NCBI GenBank assembly: GCA_964472195.1
Contig: CAYYJH010000028.1
Span: 1-32,414 of the forward strand
DNA: 32,414 nucleotides
Direction of reading: 5' to 3'
Source of the DNA: BS750m-G4 sp964472195
GTDB taxonomy: Bacteria > Bacteroidota > Ignavibacteria > Tepidaquicellales > Tepidaquicellaceae
Part shown: positions 10,101-17,807 of the stretch, piece by piece
Layout: each line of letters opens with the position of its first letter
Numbering within the stretch: position 1 is the stretch's first letter
Position numbers and translations under genes: made by a program
The notes under the pieces: generated by a model
The model's database searches: none
The model's input: the letters and a program-made list of their open reading frames with translations, nothing else
What the model was told of the DNA's origin: nothing

Positions 10101-10310
10101 CAGTTTGAAGGGAAAAATAGTTTAAAAATGTCCCAGGAAGCTCATGCTTTGAAAGGAGCAAGTCTTAACATTGGTGCGAAAAAACTATCTGAGATTTGCA
10201 AAAACATTGAACTTAAAGGTAAGGCTGATGACTTAGAAGGAATTGTGGAGTTGATAAAAGAATTAGATGAAGTTTATGAAATCTCAAGTGTAGAATTAAA
10301 AAAATTATAA
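4134..10310 (+). CDS. Giant soluble hybrid histidine kinase: 8 PAS, 2 GAF, HisKA, HATPase, 2 REC, HPt
   Basis: 2058 residues without an obvious membrane segment. Approximate order: PAS 25-140, 145-268 and 280-395; GAF 411-571 and 591-746; PAS 766-884, 891-1011, 1021-1137, 1148-1271 and 1283-1398; HisKA 1416-1485 with phospho-acceptor H1427 (MSHEIRTPLNG); HATPase_c 1529-1643 (N box VNLVSNAIKFT, G1 DTGIGIP, G2 GGTGLGLAI); REC 1664-1783 with D1716; REC 1809-1929 with D1859; HPt 1951-2056 with H2004 (AHALKGAS). Most PAS units end in the PAC-type D-I-T-E/D-R signature. Every catalytic residue for a full His-Asp-His-Asp relay is present. The ten sensory modules imply integration of several intracellular cues; ligands cannot be read from the sequence. 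From PAS8 onward it is strongly paralogous to the kinase at 11546. The FIST gene follows after 102 bases with no clear terminator between. Confidence 0.95.
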   Translation: MNDNRSILDKIIRKERKSVKEIIESDNLLLSIFNNNDIGISITDDQGRFLNVNNHFCQIFGYSETEIIGNKAVFIFPEENKEYSESIFLSKTNEQTDRIFEWKVKHKNGINFNVHATIKTIKAEDGSIYNLTMISDISEVLKSREKLFLLESVVTNANDAVVISENKGGDPVNTNIIYVNEAFTKMTGFHYDEVVGKSPEILRGPKTDMLKISDIRRMLNDGKTVMAELINYKKDGTEFWVEFNIVPLIDEYDNCTHYISIQRDITERKKAEKEIQKSREFLKNIYEGVDQSIFVLDVKDDDDFVYSSVNPEWENITRLKASEVIGKRTNEILQNGSTILLNDKTRECIKKGEVIRFEEKIQHDNDECWFITTLTPITNSERKIYRIIGSSTKITDRIITEDALKKREKYLSSLVEVQGILLNKELCVATYNEILESLGKAALASRVYLYFNHEGEDNQIYTSQIAEWCSDGIKPEIGNSKLQNLSYNDFFPRWYTELSKGGIIQGDVSNFPDTEKEILLPQEIFSVLILPLFVNNKFRGFIGFDNCSNYRKWETAETDLLQASASAISIALEREITSENLKNRNDEVSKFSLNLKLLHKLNTTSYDTFDNLLADYLNIGCQIFDMESGIIGRQEKEKLTIFSIKSTTLDLKPGYKFNTANETLSYYPLKFKKTVSYNSLSRIKEFAKITSIKQFKLESFIGTPILIKGNEFGVLTFSSSNKRKHDFNKSDYEIIEMMSQSISSYIEKQISEEEKRFAEEKLKKSQLRLAFVFQNLPDIVIYETGGGKEFISDNVKNLLGYNPEDITKDRRFFKTVIHPDDSSAVADKIKNWHKEENPGVLLLEFRCKRADGKYIWLEDHMINVKGINEPDYMSGILIDISYRKAAEEKIKKSEENLSNAQKIAHIGSFEYEVETKKLMLSDENYRILCIKNENGGITYGDYLSLIHHDDRDKFSDCIDNSIKTGKAYEIDFRVCLNDGETKYLHSLGEPVVNAAGETEKIIGTNHDITERKIAELELIESEERFRTLILNSTDIITIIDKNLNIVYDSPSSEQYLGYSLNKRIGKNILGFMHPDDKKVLKPELDKVLKKDGLSKPYQYRYKHKNGNWVYLESIANNLLKNKLVKGVVINTRDITERWKAEESLRRSQHFSKTIAESIPSSLYVFDLEKKEYIYSNRDILKILEYDDKDIDKNRKRLMMDIIHEDDLEKNDKRLKRFYTLRDGQIVETEYRLKHADGRWRWFYSRDLIFNRLPDGKPKQILGTAQDITDRKEAEEELRKSEEKYRSVVNNVNEIIFQTDETGKWKFLNPAWTDITGFSIGESIDKAFLDYIHPDDRETFNEKYNNLMKTKKEYSRFEIRMLTKQRDYKWLEVTTRLNYDSTKNIVGTFGTLTDITERKLVEHELISAKNEAEEATNVKSEFLATMSHEIRTPLNGIIGMTGLMLETDLSTKQKEFVETVRVSGDTLMTLINDILDFSKIESGKMELEEQPFELVACIEDAFDLFASKASQKRIDLLYLVDTSVPSFVLGDVTRLRQILVNLVSNAIKFTEKGEIFISVNKIFGDDEFIELEFSIKDTGIGIPKEKTKKLFKAFSQLDTSTTRKFGGTGLGLAICSKLVNLMGGKMWIESEQNKGSTFYFTIKSKSSKIKIPRTYLKSSIPQLKNKNVLIVDDNKTNRQILKLQCQSWGMMSKAASSAKEATEWIMRGDTFDLGIIDMHMPDVDGIELGRRIKKLRPRNLLPLIMLTSLGDYDSHENFPDDVFSANISKPIKQSQLFDVILNVLSGSEKIDGNYNLKKKIDVSLATQIPLRILVAEDNIINQKLILRILEHMGYMPDVVVTGIDVLDSLRRKKYDMIFMDVQMPEMDGLEATKHINKKYNEEEKPKIIAMTANAMQGDREICLSAGMEDYISKPILIEEVQSVIEKWGKVSNSANIKITNKMKIEKEDLLDFNIIQGLKELGNDDDKSFLTEVIDLYLEQAPGLIEKIKKQFEGKNSLKMSQEAHALKGASLNIGAKKLSEICKNIELKGKADDLEGIVELIKELDEVYEISSVELKKL

Positions 10311-10412
10311 CCTGAGTCATTATATTTGAGTGTTGATGAATACACTTAAATAGTAGAAAAAAAGTATATCTTAAGATGAATTTTATAATGTATAGTAAAT
10401 ATAATACAATTA

Positions 10413-11549
10413 ATGTTAATACGGCAATTACATATTGATTCAAATAAGATTAATACAAATGAGTTTAATACTTTAGCAGAGATAAATCCTCAATTGATCA
10501 TTACTTTTTCATCTGTTGAATCATTAGTAATTGGCAAAATAAATATTAAACTAACCGATTATTTTTCCAATTCAACTGTTGTAGGTTGTACAACTGCCGG
10601 TGAAATTTATAAGGATAGTGTTTACGATAACACGGCTGTTGTCACGGGGATACATTTTGATAATCCAGATTTTCAAGTGAAAACATCTGAACTGCCTACT
10701 ATGAACGCAAGTTTTGATTCAGGAAAGAAACTTGCAGAAGAGCTTTATGATAATTCTCTTCGCTCAGCTTTTGTTTTAGGGCTTGGAGTTAATATTAATG
10801 GAAGTGCTTTAATAGATGGACTTGAAAACATTTTTAAGAAAAATATTCTAATTACAGGCGGCTTAGCTGGTGACGGAGGCAAGTTTAAGCAAACCTATAC
10901 TTTTTTAAATGACCAGTTATTCGATAACAGGAATTTAGGCATAGGATTTTATAATACTAATATCAATCTAAGTTATGGTTCAGCAGGTGGCTGGCAGCCT
11001 TTCGGACCTTTAAGGCAAATTACTAAGTCATCTATGAATATATTGTATGAAATAGATGGAAAACCGGCATTGGAGGTATATAAAAAATATTTAGGTGAGT
11101 TTGCAGAGGATCTTCCAGCTTCGGGATTGTTGTTTCCATTTTTGTTAGTAGGTGAGAATGATGGTGGACTTGTGAGAACAATATTAGGTATTGATGAGAA
11201 AAACGGTAGTCTAATTTTAGCTGGTGACGTAGAAGAATATGGTTTTGTAAAGCTAATGCAGGCAGGTACAGATTCATTAGTTGCGGGGGCTCAAGAAGCT
11301 GCTAAAAGTATTTTAAATAAAAAACTAAATGATGATACAGGTCTTGCAATTTTAATAAGCTGTGTGGGTAGAAAACTTGTTATGGGAAATCGTATTGATG
11401 AAGAAATTGATGCAATTAATAGTATGTTTGATGCTACAATTAATATTAGCGGTTTCTATTCATACGGTGAAATTTGTCCATTAAAAAGGTCGATTGATTG
11501 CAAACTTCATAATCAAACAATGACAATTACTTATATTACAGAAAAATGA
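10413..11549 (+). CDS. FIST-domain (FIST_N/FIST_C) sensory protein
   Basis: 378 residues, no signal peptide or membrane segment. FIST_N covers roughly 30-230 (VVGCTTAGEIY, GLAGDGGKFKQTYTFLND, GIGFYNTNINLSYGSAGGW) and FIST_C about 235-370 (LYEIDGKPALEVYKKYLG, ISGFYSYGEICPL near the end). FIST is a sensory domain found in bacterial signal-transduction proteins and proposed, from genomic context, to bind small ligands such as amino acids; that ligand role is a published prediction, not shown here. The gene lies between two large hybrid kinases, and its TGA overlaps the ATG of the second kinase (ATGA at 11546-11549). This suggests a separate sensor subunit for that kinase, which itself carries a single PAS domain. 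The start at 10413 has no clear Shine-Dalgarno, but the alignment with the family begins soon after it. Confidence 0.9.
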   Translation: MLIRQLHIDSNKINTNEFNTLAEINPQLIITFSSVESLVIGKINIKLTDYFSNSTVVGCTTAGEIYKDSVYDNTAVVTGIHFDNPDFQVKTSELPTMNASFDSGKKLAEELYDNSLRSAFVLGLGVNINGSALIDGLENIFKKNILITGGLAGDGGKFKQTYTFLNDQLFDNRNLGIGFYNTNINLSYGSAGGWQPFGPLRQITKSSMNILYEIDGKPALEVYKKYLGEFAEDLPASGLLFPFLLVGENDGGLVRTILGIDEKNGSLILAGDVEEYGFVKLMQAGTDSLVAGAQEAAKSILNKKLNDDTGLAILISCVGRKLVMGNRIDEEIDAINSMFDATINISGFYSYGEICPLKRSIDCKLHNQTMTITYITEK

Positions 11550-14320
11550 AAAATGAAATTTTAAAAAGGCAGATTAAGAAGACACTTGGCATCGAAAGCG
11601 ATAAACAATTAAGCGAAGTGATAAAATGGTTAAGAGATTTAGATTCTTTTGTCAAAATACCTTCAGACGCTCAAGGTGTTCTCACGAACCTGCACTCATT
11701 ATTAGATATCGTAGATGAAACTTATTATCAAAATGAGAGAGACACTAAGTTAAAAATACGAAGTCTTGAACTTAGTTCTGAGGAGTTGAATAAATCTAAT
11801 GAACTTTTACTGGCTGAATCTCTTAAACAAAAGAAAATACTCGATTCGTTAAAGAAGATAGCAAAACAATTATTAGTTAATTCAACTCAGGTTGATATTG
11901 AACTCGATAACATCAGTCTCGAAATGCTTGTGGATTTGATGTCGCAATTAGTCGTAGAAAGAGCGAAGTATCAAAATGATCTAAGCAGCAGTGAAGAAAA
12001 ATATAAATATGTTGTAAATAGCGTAAAAGAAATAATTTTCCAAACCGACATATATGGTAACTGGACTTTTCTAAATCCTGCCTGGGCTGAAATAACCGGA
12101 TTCACTTTGAGTGAAAGTTTAGGTAGAAGTTATCGAACTTATTTACATCCAGACGACATTGAAGTTAACGCAATACAATTTGATAATATGTTTAACAATA
12201 AGATCGACTCCTTGCATGAACAGATGCGTTTTATCACGAAGAAAGGTGGTTATAAATGGATAGAAGTTTTTGCTAAACATACTTTTGATGGAGAGCATAA
12301 AATATCCGGTTTACTTGGTACACTAACAGACATAACACAGAGGAAGAAGAATGAAGAAGATTTAATAAAAACTAAAGAGGAAGCAGAAGAAGCTACAAGA
12401 GTTAAGTCTGAGTTTTTAGCTATGATGAGTCATGAGATTAGAACCCCGATGAATGGTGTTATTGGAATGACAGGTTTGTTACTTGAAACAGAATTAAGTC
12501 CGGAGCAAAGAGAATTTGTTGAAACAATAAGAATTAGCGGCGATACTTTATTAACTTTGATTAATGATATTTTAGACTTTTCGAAGATCGAGTCAGGAAA
12601 AATGGAACTTGAAGAGCATCCGTTTGATCTTAAAGAATGTATAGAGGATGCCTACGATCTACTTGCTTCAAAAGCTGTAAAGAAAAAACTTGATCTTCTG
12701 CATCTAATTGAAAATGATGTACCTGATTTTATCGTTGGTGATATTACAAGATTAAGACAGATACTTGTTAATCTTATTAATAATGCCATTAAATTTACTG
12801 AAGAAGGTGAAGTATTTGTCTCGGTAAAAAAATTACATCAAGTAGGTAATTCATTTGAACTTCAGTTTTCTGTCAAAGACACTGGTATTGGTATATCAGA
12901 GGAAAAAATCGATAAGCTATTTGGTTCATTCTCTCAATTAGATTCTTCGACTACAAGAAAATACGGTGGAACTGGTTTAGGTTTAGCGATTTGTAAAAGA
13001 TTGGTAACGCTTATGGGTGGAAAGATATGGGTAGAGAGCACTGAAGGTGTTGGTTCGACATTTTATTTTACAATAAAGACAAAAGCATCTGCAGTAACAC
13101 CTCCAAAAATTTATTTAAGATCTTCTATACCGGAACTTAAACATAAACGAGTTCTTATAGTAGACGATAATGAAACAAACAGGCACATCCTGGAGCTTCA
13201 ATGCAGGAATTGGGGTATGATAACGAGAGTTGCTGCAAGTGGTAAAGAATCATTAAAGTGGATAAAGAGTGATGACCCGTTTGATATAGCAATTTTAGAT
13301 ATGCAAATGCCTGAAATGGATGGGGTAGAATTAAGTAAGGAAATAAGGAAGATAAGGTCAAGAGATGAACTTCCGTTAATAATGCTAACGTCAGTTGGCA
13401 ATCAGGAGCTTGATGATGAAACTGTAAAGCAAATATTCACATCATTCGTATCAAAGCCTATTAAACAATCACAACTGTTTAATATTATATTAGATGCTTT
13501 TACCGAAAAAAAAGATAAAACTGATAAAAAAACTAAAGAACCGGAAACTGAAATTGAAACTTATGAGGCGCTACCACTTAGAATATTAGTCGCAGAAGAT
13601 AATATTATAAATCAGAAATTAGTCTTAAAGATGCTTGGACAATTAGGTTTTATTGCTGATGTTGTTGGTAATGGTAAAGAAGTTATAGAAGCATTAAAGC
13701 GACAACGGTACGATATAATATTTATGGATGTTCAAATGCCCGAATTAGACGGTTTGGAGACTACACGCTATATTATAAAGAACTGGAGAGATGATGTAAG
13801 ACCTCGAATTATCGCTATGACTGCAAATGCTATGCATGGTGATAGAGAAATCTGTATTGATGCTGGTATGGATGATTATATTAGTAAACCTATTTTAGTC
13901 GATGAAATTAAGGAAATAATTAAAAAATGGGTAAAAACAGAAAAGAGCAAAGAAGAAGTAAACAGAAAGAAAATTAAAACCAGTCTCATGTTAGACTCTG
14001 AGATAATATATGGTCTGAAAGAACTCGAAGACAAAAACAATGATTTTAAGGGTGTTCTAAAATTATATTTGGAAGTTGCTCCTGCATTAATGAAAACCAT
14101 CAAGAAATCAGTGAAGAAAAATGATAGGGCTAAATTGAGAAAAGCTGCGAATAATTTAAAAAGAGCAAGTTTGAATTTAGGAGCTAATAGGTTAGCGGAA
14201 ATTTGCATAAAATTAGAATCGTTTAATGGGAATTATGAGATGGGTAATATGATAAAATTAATACAAAGACTCGAAAATATATACGAACTCACAAGTTACG
14301 AGTTAAAACAATTGAACTGA
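11546..14320 (+). CDS. Hybrid histidine kinase PAS-HisKA-HATPase-REC-REC with a degenerate HPt
   Basis: 924 residues, soluble. A helical, probably coiled-coil N-terminal region (about 1-145), PAS about 150-265, HisKA about 285-355 with H296 (MSHEIRTPMNG), HATPase_c about 400-515 (VNLINNAIKFT, DTGIGIS, GGTGLGLAI), REC about 530-650 with D585, REC about 675-800 with D728, and an HPt-like domain about 815-924. In the HPt the signature AHALKGAS of the upstream paralogue reads ANNLKRAS, so the phosphorylatable His is Asn869 and the following Gly is Arg. The kinase and both receivers look active, but the final relay step cannot use this HPt. Translation is coupled to the FIST gene by a 4-base overlap. 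Possible outlets are the intact HPt of the giant kinase or another phosphotransfer protein; this is inference. Confidence 0.95.
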   Translation: MKNEILKRQIKKTLGIESDKQLSEVIKWLRDLDSFVKIPSDAQGVLTNLHSLLDIVDETYYQNERDTKLKIRSLELSSEELNKSNELLLAESLKQKKILDSLKKIAKQLLVNSTQVDIELDNISLEMLVDLMSQLVVERAKYQNDLSSSEEKYKYVVNSVKEIIFQTDIYGNWTFLNPAWAEITGFTLSESLGRSYRTYLHPDDIEVNAIQFDNMFNNKIDSLHEQMRFITKKGGYKWIEVFAKHTFDGEHKISGLLGTLTDITQRKKNEEDLIKTKEEAEEATRVKSEFLAMMSHEIRTPMNGVIGMTGLLLETELSPEQREFVETIRISGDTLLTLINDILDFSKIESGKMELEEHPFDLKECIEDAYDLLASKAVKKKLDLLHLIENDVPDFIVGDITRLRQILVNLINNAIKFTEEGEVFVSVKKLHQVGNSFELQFSVKDTGIGISEEKIDKLFGSFSQLDSSTTRKYGGTGLGLAICKRLVTLMGGKIWVESTEGVGSTFYFTIKTKASAVTPPKIYLRSSIPELKHKRVLIVDDNETNRHILELQCRNWGMITRVAASGKESLKWIKSDDPFDIAILDMQMPEMDGVELSKEIRKIRSRDELPLIMLTSVGNQELDDETVKQIFTSFVSKPIKQSQLFNIILDAFTEKKDKTDKKTKEPETEIETYEALPLRILVAEDNIINQKLVLKMLGQLGFIADVVGNGKEVIEALKRQRYDIIFMDVQMPELDGLETTRYIIKNWRDDVRPRIIAMTANAMHGDREICIDAGMDDYISKPILVDEIKEIIKKWVKTEKSKEEVNRKKIKTSLMLDSEIIYGLKELEDKNNDFKGVLKLYLEVAPALMKTIKKSVKKNDRAKLRKAANNLKRASLNLGANRLAEICIKLESFNGNYEMGNMIKLIQRLENIYELTSYELKQLN

Positions 14321-14411
14321 GGTAGATTATATTTGATTTATTATGTAATATAGTCTAAGGTATAATAATACAATATAGTTACATATAAATATCTAAATTA
14401 ATATTTATTAC

Positions 14412-14440
14412 TTGTTTTCAGCATGTAACTTCCATTATAT
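14412..14440 (+). promoter_or_regulatory. Candidate promoter of aspS
   Basis: TTGTTT (14412-14417) and TTATAT (14435-14440) are spaced by 17 bases in the 171-bp gap before aspS. Both are partial matches to sigma-70 hexamers in AT-rich DNA, so support is weak. Confidence 0.2.
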
Positions 14441-14491
14441 CGCAAACCTTTTTATACCCCAATTTTAAAATTAATTAAACAAGGATAGTGA

Positions 14492-16291
14492 ATGTATTTC
14501 AGAAAGCGTACTCATAATTGTGGAGAATTAAATCTTAATTTTCTCAATAAAGTAGTTACATTAAACGGTTGGATTTCAAGAAAAAGAGATTTGGGAGGGA
14601 TTTTATTCTTTGACCTTCGAGACCGATATGGTATTACGCAACTAAAAATTACTCCTGATAAAAAGGATATTTATAAAATCGCTGAAAAAATTGGACATGA
14701 ATTTGTCATTTCAGCTACAGGGAGTGTTGTTAAGCGTGAAAACATCAACAAAAAAATAACAACAGGAGAAATAGAAATTGATGTAAATGATCTTGAAATT
14801 CTAAATAAATCAGAGGTTCCTCCTTATGTAATAGAAGAAGACGTTAAAGCTTCCGATGAATTGAGATTAAAATACCGATATTTGGATATGAGAAGGAAGA
14901 AAATTTTTAATAATTTATTATTAAGGAATAAAGTATATCAAATAGTTCATAAATATTATGAGAAGAATGGTTTTGTTGAGATAGAAACACCTATACTAAT
15001 GAAATCCACACCGGAAGGGGCAAGGGATTTTTTAGTACCCTCGCGAGTGAACAAGGGAAAATTCTACGCACTTCCACAATCACCTCAAACATTCAAACAG
15101 ATAATAATGGTTGCAGGTATGGATAAATATGTTCAAATATGTAAGTGCTTTCGTGATGAAGATTTAAGAGCAGACCGACAACCTGAATTTACTCAAATTG
15201 ATGTTGAAATGAGTTTTGTAGATCAAAGTGATGTCTTCAGAAACTCGGAATGCTTACTGAAAGAAATTTGGAAAGAAGTATTAGGAATTGATATTGGAAT
15301 ACCTTTTTTGGAAATGACGTATGATGAATCATTTGAGAGATACGGTACCGACAAACCAGATTTGAGAATACGAGACGGTATGACCATATTCGATATTTCC
15401 GAAAATGTTAAAGACTCCGAATTTAGAATATTTAAAGATGTACTTAAGAAGGGTGGTATTGTTGCAGGTTTGAAATTGTTTTCATCTGATAATGAAGGAA
15501 AAAAAATTGAAATTACAAGAAAAATAATTGATTCCTTAACAGATTTTGTAAAGGATTTAGGATTTAGCGGATTGGGACATTTCAAAATCGAAGAAAATGG
15601 TAGCATGAAATCCCCGATTTCGAAATTCTTTTCGGAAGAGATACTTGAATCAATTAAAAATGAATTTTCTGCAGAGATTGGTGATACTATATTTCTGTTA
15701 TCAGGTTCAAAAATGGATGTCCTGAGTGCTTTAGGACAACTGAGAGTTCATCTTGCAGAAAAATTTAATTTGATTGATGAAAGCAAGTATGAATTCATAT
15801 GGATAACTGATTTTCCATTATTTAAATTTGATGAAGAAGAAAATAAATTTGTTGGTGAACACCATGTCTTCACAATGCCTAAAGATGAGTATATGAAAAA
15901 TCTTGACAGCAATAAAAGAGAAGACATCGAAAATATCAGGGCGAACTGTTATGATTTAGTTCTTAACGGGAATGAGATTGCAAGCGGCAGTATTAGAATT
16001 CATAAGAAAGAGATTCAGAGGAAGGTGTTTAATATTATTGGATTAAGCGAGGAAGAAGCAAATAAAAAATTTGGATTTTTACTCGAAGCATTCAATTACG
16101 GTGCTCCTCCCCATGGTGGAATAGCATTTGGTTTCGATAGGATTATTGCAATTCTATGCGGTGTAAAATTCATAAGAGAGGTAATTGCGTTTCCAAAAAC
16201 TGTTAGTGCGGTTTCATTGATGGATGATTCACCGAATCCTGTCAGTAAAGAACAACTTGATGAACTTGGAATTACATTTAAAAAAGAATAA
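14492..16291 (+). CDS. aspS: Aspartyl-tRNA synthetase, bacterial type
   Basis: 599 residues, the normal size for bacterial AspRS. An N-terminal OB-fold anticodon-binding domain (about 1-105, GWISRKRDLGG, FFDLRDRYG) is followed by the class II catalytic core with motif 2 (CFRDEDLRADRQPEFTQID) and motif 3 (GAPPHGGIAFGFDRI), and an inserted GAD domain at about 290-415. It charges tRNA-Asp with aspartate in the cytoplasm. The residue after RKRD is Leu34, as in discriminating enzymes (E. coli RRRDLG), whereas non-discriminating forms commonly have His there; this hints at a tRNA-Asp-specific enzyme but is not decisive. AAGGA eleven bases before the ATG supports the start. It stands alone between the kinase island and ahcY. 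Confidence 0.97.
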   Translation: MYFRKRTHNCGELNLNFLNKVVTLNGWISRKRDLGGILFFDLRDRYGITQLKITPDKKDIYKIAEKIGHEFVISATGSVVKRENINKKITTGEIEIDVNDLEILNKSEVPPYVIEEDVKASDELRLKYRYLDMRRKKIFNNLLLRNKVYQIVHKYYEKNGFVEIETPILMKSTPEGARDFLVPSRVNKGKFYALPQSPQTFKQIIMVAGMDKYVQICKCFRDEDLRADRQPEFTQIDVEMSFVDQSDVFRNSECLLKEIWKEVLGIDIGIPFLEMTYDESFERYGTDKPDLRIRDGMTIFDISENVKDSEFRIFKDVLKKGGIVAGLKLFSSDNEGKKIEITRKIIDSLTDFVKDLGFSGLGHFKIEENGSMKSPISKFFSEEILESIKNEFSAEIGDTIFLLSGSKMDVLSALGQLRVHLAEKFNLIDESKYEFIWITDFPLFKFDEEENKFVGEHHVFTMPKDEYMKNLDSNKREDIENIRANCYDLVLNGNEIASGSIRIHKKEIQRKVFNIIGLSEEEANKKFGFLLEAFNYGAPPHGGIAFGFDRIIAILCGVKFIREVIAFPKTVSAVSLMDDSPNPVSKEQLDELGITFKKE

Positions 16292-16381
16292 TGAATTTTA
16301 TTAAAAAATTATTTAAAGTATATTGATTTTTCTAAAAATATTTTCTGAAAGATTTAAAGTTAGAAAGAGGTCAATTATTTA

Positions 16382-17650
16382 ATGCCAAAAAAATTTAAGG
16401 TAAAAGATTTAAAACTCGCATCGCAGGGGAAGAAAAAGATCGAATGGGCAGAGTCCAGGATGCCGGTACTTGCTGCATTAAGAAAAAAATATAAAGCAAC
16501 AAAACCTTTCAAAGGATATAAAATAGCTGGATGTTTACATGTTACAAAGGAAACAGCAGTTCTTATAAAAACATTTAGAGACGCAGGAGCAAAAGTTTCA
16601 TGGAGTGGATGCAATCCGCTATCAACACAGGATGACGTTGCAGCATCACTTGCTGCTGAGGGTATATCCATATTTGCCTGGCACGGAATGAATACGGAAG
16701 AGTTTTATTGGTGCATAGATAGAACCCTGGATTTCAAACCACATCTTACACTCGATGATGGTGCTGATTTGATATTCACAGTTCATAACAAATATCCCCA
16801 TCTTATCTCATATGTAATAGGCGGCACTGAAGAAACCACAACAGGAGTACATAGACTAAGGAAGATGGCTGAAAAAGGTGCATTAAAATATCCCGTTATT
16901 GCTGTAAACGATTCAATCACTAAATGGGATTTTGATAATGTTTATGGAACTGGTCAATCGACAATCGATGGAATTTTAAGAGCAACATCCGTTCTTATTG
17001 CTGGGAAGAATTTTGTAGTAGCAGGGTATGGTCATTGTGGCAGTGGAGTTGCCAGAAGAGCAAAGGGACTTGGTGCGAATACAATAGTTACAGAAGTTAA
17101 ACCTACTGCTGCTTTAAAAGCAACATTAGATGGTCATCGGGTTATGAAAATGGATGAAGCTGCTAAAATAGGTGATATATTTGTAACGGCAACTGGAATT
17201 AAAGATGTTATTATAAGCAGACATTTCAAATCGATGAAAGACGGGGCAATTGTTTGCAACACTGGACATTACGATTGTGAATTAAATCTCGTTGATCTGG
17301 AAAAACTAAAAAAATCAAAAAGGATTTTAAGAGACAATTGTGAGGAGTACACGCTCAAAGACGGAAGAAATATATTCGTTTTAGCAAAAGGAAGACTTGT
17401 GAATTTATCTGCAGCCGAAGGACATCCATCAGAAGTTATGGACATGAGTTTTGCAAACCAATTTAATGCTCAGTTGTCATTGATCAATAAACATAAAGCT
17501 GGCAAAAAAATCGACCTGGGTGTTTACACACTTCCTGAATCAATGGATCAGGAAATAGGGCAACTTAAACTTTCAACTATGGGACTCAGGATTGATAAAT
17601 TGACAAAAGAGCAAAAAAGGTACATTGATGATTATTCTGAAGGCACTTAA
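16382..17650 (+). CDS. ahcY: S-adenosylhomocysteine hydrolase (adenosylhomocysteinase)
   Basis: 422 residues. The enzyme reversibly splits S-adenosylhomocysteine to adenosine and homocysteine, relieving product inhibition of methyltransferases in the activated methyl cycle. Visible features are the N-terminal substrate region (GCLHVTKETAVLI, LDDGADL, GGTEETTTGV), the central NAD-binding Rossmann motif GYGHCGSGVARRAKGLGA starting at G215, and the conserved GHYDCELN and HPSEVMDMSFANQF segments. The C-terminus ends KRYIDDYSEGT, without the KxxxYRY tail of eukaryotic and many proteobacterial enzymes, so it resembles the short archaeal/Thermotoga-like type. The Shine-Dalgarno AAAGAGG lies about ten bases before the ATG. 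A tRNA gene follows closely. Confidence 0.96.
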   Translation: MPKKFKVKDLKLASQGKKKIEWAESRMPVLAALRKKYKATKPFKGYKIAGCLHVTKETAVLIKTFRDAGAKVSWSGCNPLSTQDDVAASLAAEGISIFAWHGMNTEEFYWCIDRTLDFKPHLTLDDGADLIFTVHNKYPHLISYVIGGTEETTTGVHRLRKMAEKGALKYPVIAVNDSITKWDFDNVYGTGQSTIDGILRATSVLIAGKNFVVAGYGHCGSGVARRAKGLGANTIVTEVKPTAALKATLDGHRVMKMDEAAKIGDIFVTATGIKDVIISRHFKSMKDGAIVCNTGHYDCELNLVDLEKLKKSKRILRDNCEEYTLKDGRNIFVLAKGRLVNLSAAEGHPSEVMDMSFANQFNAQLSLINKHKAGKKIDLGVYTLPESMDQEIGQLKLSTMGLRIDKLTKEQKRYIDDYSEGT

Positions 17651-17668
17651 TATTGTTCTTAGTTTTAT

Positions 17669-17741
17669 GCTAGCGTAGCTCAGCTGGTAGAGCAGCTCAT
17701 TCGTAATGAGCAGGTCACCGGTTCGAATCCGATCGCTAGCT
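17669..17741 (+). tRNA. tRNA-Thr, anticodon CGT
   Basis: The 73-nt cloverleaf folds with acceptor stem GCTAGCG/CGCTAGC (17669-17675 with 17734-17740), D stem GCTC/GAGC, anticodon stem GCTCA/TGAGC, loop TTCGTAA with anticodon CGT at 17702-17704 (reads ACG, Thr), variable loop AGGTC, and a T arm with TTCGAAT. The T stem ACCGG/CCGAT has one C-A mismatch. The discriminator is T, and CCA is not encoded (CTA follows), so CCA must be added after transcription. Confidence 0.93.
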
Positions 17742-17748
17742 CTACAGA

Positions 17749-17779
17749 AAGCCTGATAATAATATTTGTTGTCAGGCTT
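17749..17779 (+). terminator. Hairpin terminator after tRNA-Thr
   Basis: AAGCCTGA (17749-17756) pairs with TCAGGCTT (17772-17779), and the stem can continue inward with A-T and G-T pairs. It begins 8 bases after the tRNA. The following bases lack a clean T run, so termination may be partial or Rho-assisted. Confidence 0.5.
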
Positions 17780-17807
17780 CATTGCAATTAATTAAATATT
17801 TTTAATA

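Noticed and set aside
10325..10350. Hairpin TTTGAGTGT/ACACTTAAA between the giant kinase and the FIST gene
   Set aside because: One G-T pair and no T run after it, so not supported as a terminator; the genes may be co-transcribed.
15223..15606. Minus-strand reading frame inside aspS
   Set aside because: Antisense to the conserved catalytic/GAD region; no motif of its own.
17573..17782. Minus-strand reading frame with RIRTGDLLITNELLYQLSYAS
   Set aside because: This is the well-known false protein produced by reading the antisense of a tRNA gene; it overlaps tRNA-Thr and the end of ahcY.
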